A stretch of DNA of 16,042 bases from Bacillota bacterium. GTDB lineage: Bacteria > Bacillota > Limnochordia > Limnochordales > ZCTH02-B6. The position numbers and the translations under genes were made by a program. The notes beneath the pieces were generated by a model that did not search any database, was not told the DNA's origin, and worked only from the letters and a program-made list of their open reading frames with translations. Each line of letters opens with the position of its first letter. Position 1 is the first letter of the stretch. Below, piece after piece: positions 13,329 to 16,042 of this stretch. The stretch spans positions 1 through 16,042 of the forward strand of contig PKQR01000039.1 of assembly GCA_017578085.1 (NCBI GenBank), given 5' to 3'.

Positions 13329-14408
13329 GTGAAGCGCATGTCGTGGTTGGTGGCAGTGGCCGTGGTCGCGACGCTGCTTTTGGGCGCCCAGGGGGCCATG
13401 GCCCAGATTACGTTGCGGTTTGCCAACTTCTTCCCGGGACCGGCGGGCCAAAGCAAGATCATTGACGAGTTTGCCGCGGACATCAACCGCCTCACCGGGG
13501 GCCGGGTCGTGATCGAGCACTATCCCGGCGGGACGCTCTTGGGGGCGCCGGAGATCTACGACGGGGTCGTGCAGGGCATCGCGCACCTCGGCATGTCCAA
13601 CCTCGGCTACACCTTTGGCCGCTTCATGGAAACCGAGCTGCTGGACCTGCCGCTGGGCTTCCCCAACGCCTGGGTGGCCAACAAGGTCGTCCAGGAGTTC
13701 TATGACCGCTACAAGCCGGCCGAATGGAACGATACGGTCGTCCTGGCGCTTCACAGCTCGCCCGTCAACGTCATTCTGACCGCGGACCGGCCCGTGCGGC
13801 GCCTCGAGGACATGCACGGCCTGACGCTGCGGGGCACCGGCTATATCGCCCGGTTTGTGGAGGCGCTGGGCGCGGTGGCGCGGCCGGTGGCGACGCCGGA
13901 AGCCTACGACGCCGTCAACCGCCGGGTCATCGACGGGCTCATGATCCCCTATGAAACCGTGGTCACCTTCCGCTTCGGCGAAGTGACGCGCTACATCACC
14001 GAAGTGTGGCCCATGGGCCAGGTGTACACCTTCTACATCGTCGCGAACAAGAACGCCTGGAACTCCCTGCCGGCCGACGTGCGGGAGATTATCACCAATT
14101 ACATCCGCAACGAGTTCAGCGACAAGCTGGCCAAGATGTGGAACGACATCGACGTGGTCGGCTACGAATACGCCAAGAGCGCGGGCTATGAGTTCATCAT
14201 GCTGCCCGACGATGAGCTGGTGCGGTGGCAGGCCCGGGCCAATCAGGTGATCAACGACTACATCCGGACCATGGTCGCCCGCGGCTACTCGGAGAAGGAG
14301 CTCTTGGACCGCATCGCCTTTGTCCGGGAGCGCATCCAGTACTGGACCCAGCGCCAGGCGGAACTGGGGATCAAGTCGCCCACCGGGCCGGCCCCGGTGC
14401 GGTTGTAG
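13329..14408 (+). CDS. dctP: TRAP transporter substrate-binding protein, DctP family
   Basis: A 359-residue exported binding protein for a tripartite ATP-independent periplasmic transporter. A signal peptide is clear: basic start KRMSW, hydrophobic core, and an AMA cleavage site after residue 25. The mature protein starts QITLRFANFFPG and follows the DctP pattern: FAADINRLTGGRV, YPGGTLLGAPEIYDGV, GLTLRGTG with Arg168 (the position of the conserved carboxylate-binding arginine), and AYDAVNRRVIDGLM. Start: GTG 13329, with AAGGGGG (13313-13319) nine bases upstream; ATG 13338 is possible. The frame is open further upstream, but this would spoil the signal peptide. DctP proteins usually bind organic acids, so the ligand may be an aromatic or other carboxylate rather than phenol. 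No lipobox Cys is present in the signal peptide. It is followed by a very strong hairpin and then dctQ. Confidence 0.93.
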   Translation: MKRMSWLVAVAVVATLLLGAQGAMAQITLRFANFFPGPAGQSKIIDEFAADINRLTGGRVVIEHYPGGTLLGAPEIYDGVVQGIAHLGMSNLGYTFGRFMETELLDLPLGFPNAWVANKVVQEFYDRYKPAEWNDTVVLALHSSPVNVILTADRPVRRLEDMHGLTLRGTGYIARFVEALGAVARPVATPEAYDAVNRRVIDGLMIPYETVVTFRFGEVTRYITEVWPMGQVYTFYIVANKNAWNSLPADVREIITNYIRNEFSDKLAKMWNDIDVVGYEYAKSAGYEFIMLPDDELVRWQARANQVINDYIRTMVARGYSEKELLDRIAFVRERIQYWTQRQAELGIKSPTGPAPVRL

Positions 14409-14423
14409 GCATAGAACTGGACG

Positions 14424-14456
14424 GGGCGGGCCGCCGGGTTGCCCGGCGGCCCGCCC
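14424..14456 (+). promoter_or_regulatory. Perfect 15-bp all-G/C hairpin between dctP and dctQ
   Basis: Bases 14424-14438 are the exact reverse complement of 14442-14456, with only TTG as the loop. All 15 pairs are G-C. It starts 15 bases after the dctP stop and ends 15 bases before the dctQ ribosome site (14471-14480). There is no U-run after it, so it is more likely a transcript-stabilising or attenuating element that gives more binding protein than membrane subunits than a full terminator. Confidence 0.85.
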
Positions 14457-14489
14457 GGCCCGCTTGACGCGGAGGGAGGAATCGGGCGC

Positions 14490-14978
14490 ATGGGCTTGCG
14501 GCGCTTTGCCCGGCGGGCCGCCTTTATCAGCGAAACCGTGGGCGTGTACGCGGTGCTTTTCATCCTGGCGCTGACCGTGGTGGACGTCATCGGTGCGAAG
14601 GTGTTCCTGCGGCCGGTGCGGGGGTCGACGGAGTTGGTCGGCTTTGCGCAGCTGGTGGCCATCGCCGGCGGCATGGCCATGGCGTGCTTTGCCGGGCGGC
14701 ATGTGGCCCTGGAGTTTGTGGTCGACAAGCTGCCCAAGCCGGCGCAGCGCTTCGTCCAGGCGCTGGTAGGCGCATTGGGGATTGTGCTGTTTGGACTTCT
14801 CGCTTGGCAGTCATTCTTGTACGGGCGTGCGCTGTCGGTTTCCGGGCAGCTGGCCGCCACGGCGCGGTTGCCCTTTTGGCCGTTTGCCTATGCGTTGGGC
14901 GTCTTTGCGGCGGTCACGGGGCTGTTCTTCTTGTCTGACATCGTTAGGGCGTTGGCGGGGGATGGGCAGGAGCCATGA
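14490..14978 (+). CDS. dctQ: TRAP transporter small permease subunit, DctQ family
   Basis: A 162-residue membrane protein with four predicted segments (about 14-37, 48-68, 87-108 and 129-149), the usual DctQ topology and length. Family-typical features are the basic N-terminus, STELVGFAQLV before the second helix, and GRHVALEFVVDKLP after it. It joins the large permease DctM to accept substrate from DctP. Start ATG, with GGAGGGAGGA (14471-14480) nine bases upstream; the open frame extends back to 14439, but that part overlaps the hairpin and lacks a ribosome site. Its TGA overlaps the dctM ATG (ATGA), so the two permease subunits are translationally coupled. Confidence 0.92.
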   Translation: MGLRRFARRAAFISETVGVYAVLFILALTVVDVIGAKVFLRPVRGSTELVGFAQLVAIAGGMAMACFAGRHVALEFVVDKLPKPAQRFVQALVGALGIVLFGLLAWQSFLYGRALSVSGQLAATARLPFWPFAYALGVFAAVTGLFFLSDIVRALAGDGQEP

Positions 14979-16042
14979 CACCGGTGCAGGTCGGCCTTGT
15001 CGGCATTGCAGCGCTGTTTCTCCTGTTTTTCCTGCGCTTCCCGGTGGCCTTTTCCCTGGCCCTGGTGGGCTTTGCGGGCTTTGCGTACTTGACGTCGTTT
15101 CAGGCCGCCGCGAGCTTGCTCGCGCGCGACTTCTTCTCCCAGCTCTCGTCGTACGGCCTGTCCGCCATCACCATGTTCGTGCTCATGGGCTCTTACGGCC
15201 TCATGGCGGGCTTGGGTGAGCGGCTGTACACGGCTGCCCACCGGTTCGTCGGGTCGCTCCCCGGGGGCCTCGGGATTTCCACGGTGCTTGCGTGCGCGGG
15301 CTTCGCGTCCATCTCCGGTTCCACCACGGCCACCGCGGCCACCATGGGCAAGATCGCCCTGCCCGAGATGCGCCGCTACGGGTACGACATGACCCTCGCG
15401 ACCGGCAGCGTGGCCGCTGCGGGGACCTTAGGGATCCTCATCCCGCCCAGCACCGTGTTTCTCGTGTACGCGTTCTTGACGCAGCAACCCATCGGCGCGT
15501 TGTTTACGGCGGGCATTGTGCCGGGGCTGATCCTGACGGCCATGTACGCCGCCACGGTGTACTTGATCTGCCGGGTTCGGCCTGAAGTGGGCCCGCGGGC
15601 GGAGCCTGCGCCGTGGCGGGAGCGGCTTGCGGCGGCTGCGGCCGCATGGCAGGTCATCGTCCTGTTCCTGCTGGTCATCGGCGGCCTTTTCTACGGCTGG
15701 TACAGCCCGACCCAGGCCGGCGCCATCGGGGCGGCTGGCGCGCTGCTCGTGGGCCTGCTCAACCGGCGCGTCGATTGGAAGATGCTCATCGACGGCACCC
15801 GGGACGGGCTGCGCACATCGGTGATGATCATGGCCCTTATCGCCGGGGCGAGCGTGTTCGGCCGCTTCATGGCGGTGACGCGCATTCCGTTCCTGATCGC
15901 CGGCTGGGTGGAGAGCCTGCCGCTGTCGGCCAACGGGATCCTGTGGATCATCGTCCTCATCCTCTTCGTGGGCGGGTTCTTCATGGACTCGATGGCGCTG
16001 GTGACGCTGCTGGTGCCGGTGCTGTTTCCGGTGGTGGAGCGC
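14975..16042 (+). CDS. dctM: TRAP transporter large permease subunit, DctM family, 3'-truncated
   Basis: The frame is open from ATG 14975 to the last base, giving 356 residues of about 430 expected. It is strongly hydrophobic. Diagnostic DctM motifs: FRFPVAFSLALVG-like start (here LRFPVAFSLALVG), ASISGSTTATAATMGKIALP, then AAAGTLGILIPPSTVFLVYA, and near the cut FVGGFFMDSMALVTLLVPV. The two SGS/PPS-containing halves are the substrate-gate regions of the elevator-type, ion-coupled permease. The ATG overlaps the dctQ stop, and AGGAG (14968-14972) lies directly before it. The last membrane segments and the stop are beyond the window. Confidence 0.95.
   Translation, partial: MTPVQVGLVGIAALFLLFFLRFPVAFSLALVGFAGFAYLTSFQAAASLLARDFFSQLSSYGLSAITMFVLMGSYGLMAGLGERLYTAAHRFVGSLPGGLGISTVLACAGFASISGSTTATAATMGKIALPEMRRYGYDMTLATGSVAAAGTLGILIPPSTVFLVYAFLTQQPIGALFTAGIVPGLILTAMYAATVYLICRVRPEVGPRAEPAPWRERLAAAAAAWQVIVLFLLVIGGLFYGWYSPTQAGAIGAAGALLVGLLNRRVDWKMLIDGTRDGLRTSVMIMALIAGASVFGRFMAVTRIPFLIAGWVESLPLSANGILWIIVLILFVGGFFMDSMALVTLLVPVLFPVVER

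Noticed and set aside
13197..14702. 501-codon minus-strand frame across dctP and dctQ
   Set aside because: It spans two real genes and the intercistronic hairpin, with no domain of its own.
1..16042. Mobile elements, attachment sites, tRNA, rRNA, CRISPR arrays
   Set aside because: No transposase, integrase, terminal inverted repeats, tRNA-like cloverleaf or spaced direct repeats were seen on reading both strands.

Overview
The window reads as a piece of a G+C-rich bacterial chromosome (roughly two-thirds G+C by eye). Almost every gene has a strong GGAGG-type ribosome-binding site, starts are a mix of ATG, GTG and TTG, and genes are tightly packed. The phenol hydroxylase is of the two-component flavin-dependent PheA/HpaB type, linked to an extradiol dioxygenase. 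That combination fits a thermophilic or thermotolerant, high-G+C Bacillota lineage best, but this is an inference from style and gene content; Chloroflexi or another high-G+C phylum is not excluded. I see no rRNA, tRNA, CRISPR array, insertion sequence or phage gene.

Layout. (1) Positions 1-1628, plus strand: the 3' part of livH and a complete livM, the two permeases of a branched-chain amino-acid-type ABC importer. (2) Positions 1710-4737, minus strand: an unusual single-ORF fusion of an alpha/beta hydrolase with a FabG/PhaB-like short-chain dehydrogenase, and upstream of it a protein made of two complete TetR-type regulators joined head to tail. (3) Positions 4738-4974: a divergent control region. 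(4) Positions 4975-13257, plus strand: a compact aromatic-degradation operon in the order 4-oxalocrotonate tautomerase, 4-oxalocrotonate decarboxylase, 2-hydroxymuconic semialdehyde dehydrogenase, 2-oxopent-4-enoate hydratase, acylating acetaldehyde dehydrogenase, 4-hydroxy-2-oxovalerate aldolase, phenol 2-monooxygenase oxygenase, catechol 2,3-dioxygenase. (5) Positions 13329-16042: a TRAP transporter (dctP, dctQ, and dctM cut by the window end).

Working together. The operon encodes the route phenol -> catechol -> 2-hydroxymuconic semialdehyde -> 4-oxalocrotonate (enol, then keto) -> 2-oxopent-4-enoate -> 4-hydroxy-2-oxovalerate -> pyruvate + acetaldehyde -> acetyl-CoA, that is, the oxidative branch of the meta-cleavage pathway. 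The genes of the lower pathway come first and the two ring-attacking oxygenases last. The flavin reductase needed by the monooxygenase, a catechol-dioxygenase-reactivating ferredoxin and a stand-alone semialdehyde hydrolase are not in view; the hydrolase half of the divergent fusion is a possible candidate for the last. The tandem TetR protein is the obvious candidate regulator because it is transcribed divergently from the operon.

Most notable: the hydrolase-dehydrogenase fusion, the double TetR, a perfect all-G/C 15-bp hairpin between dctP and dctQ, an 18-bp tandem duplication that doubles a stop codon and a ribosome-binding site, and a 12-bp repeat that builds an N-terminal extension on the aldolase.
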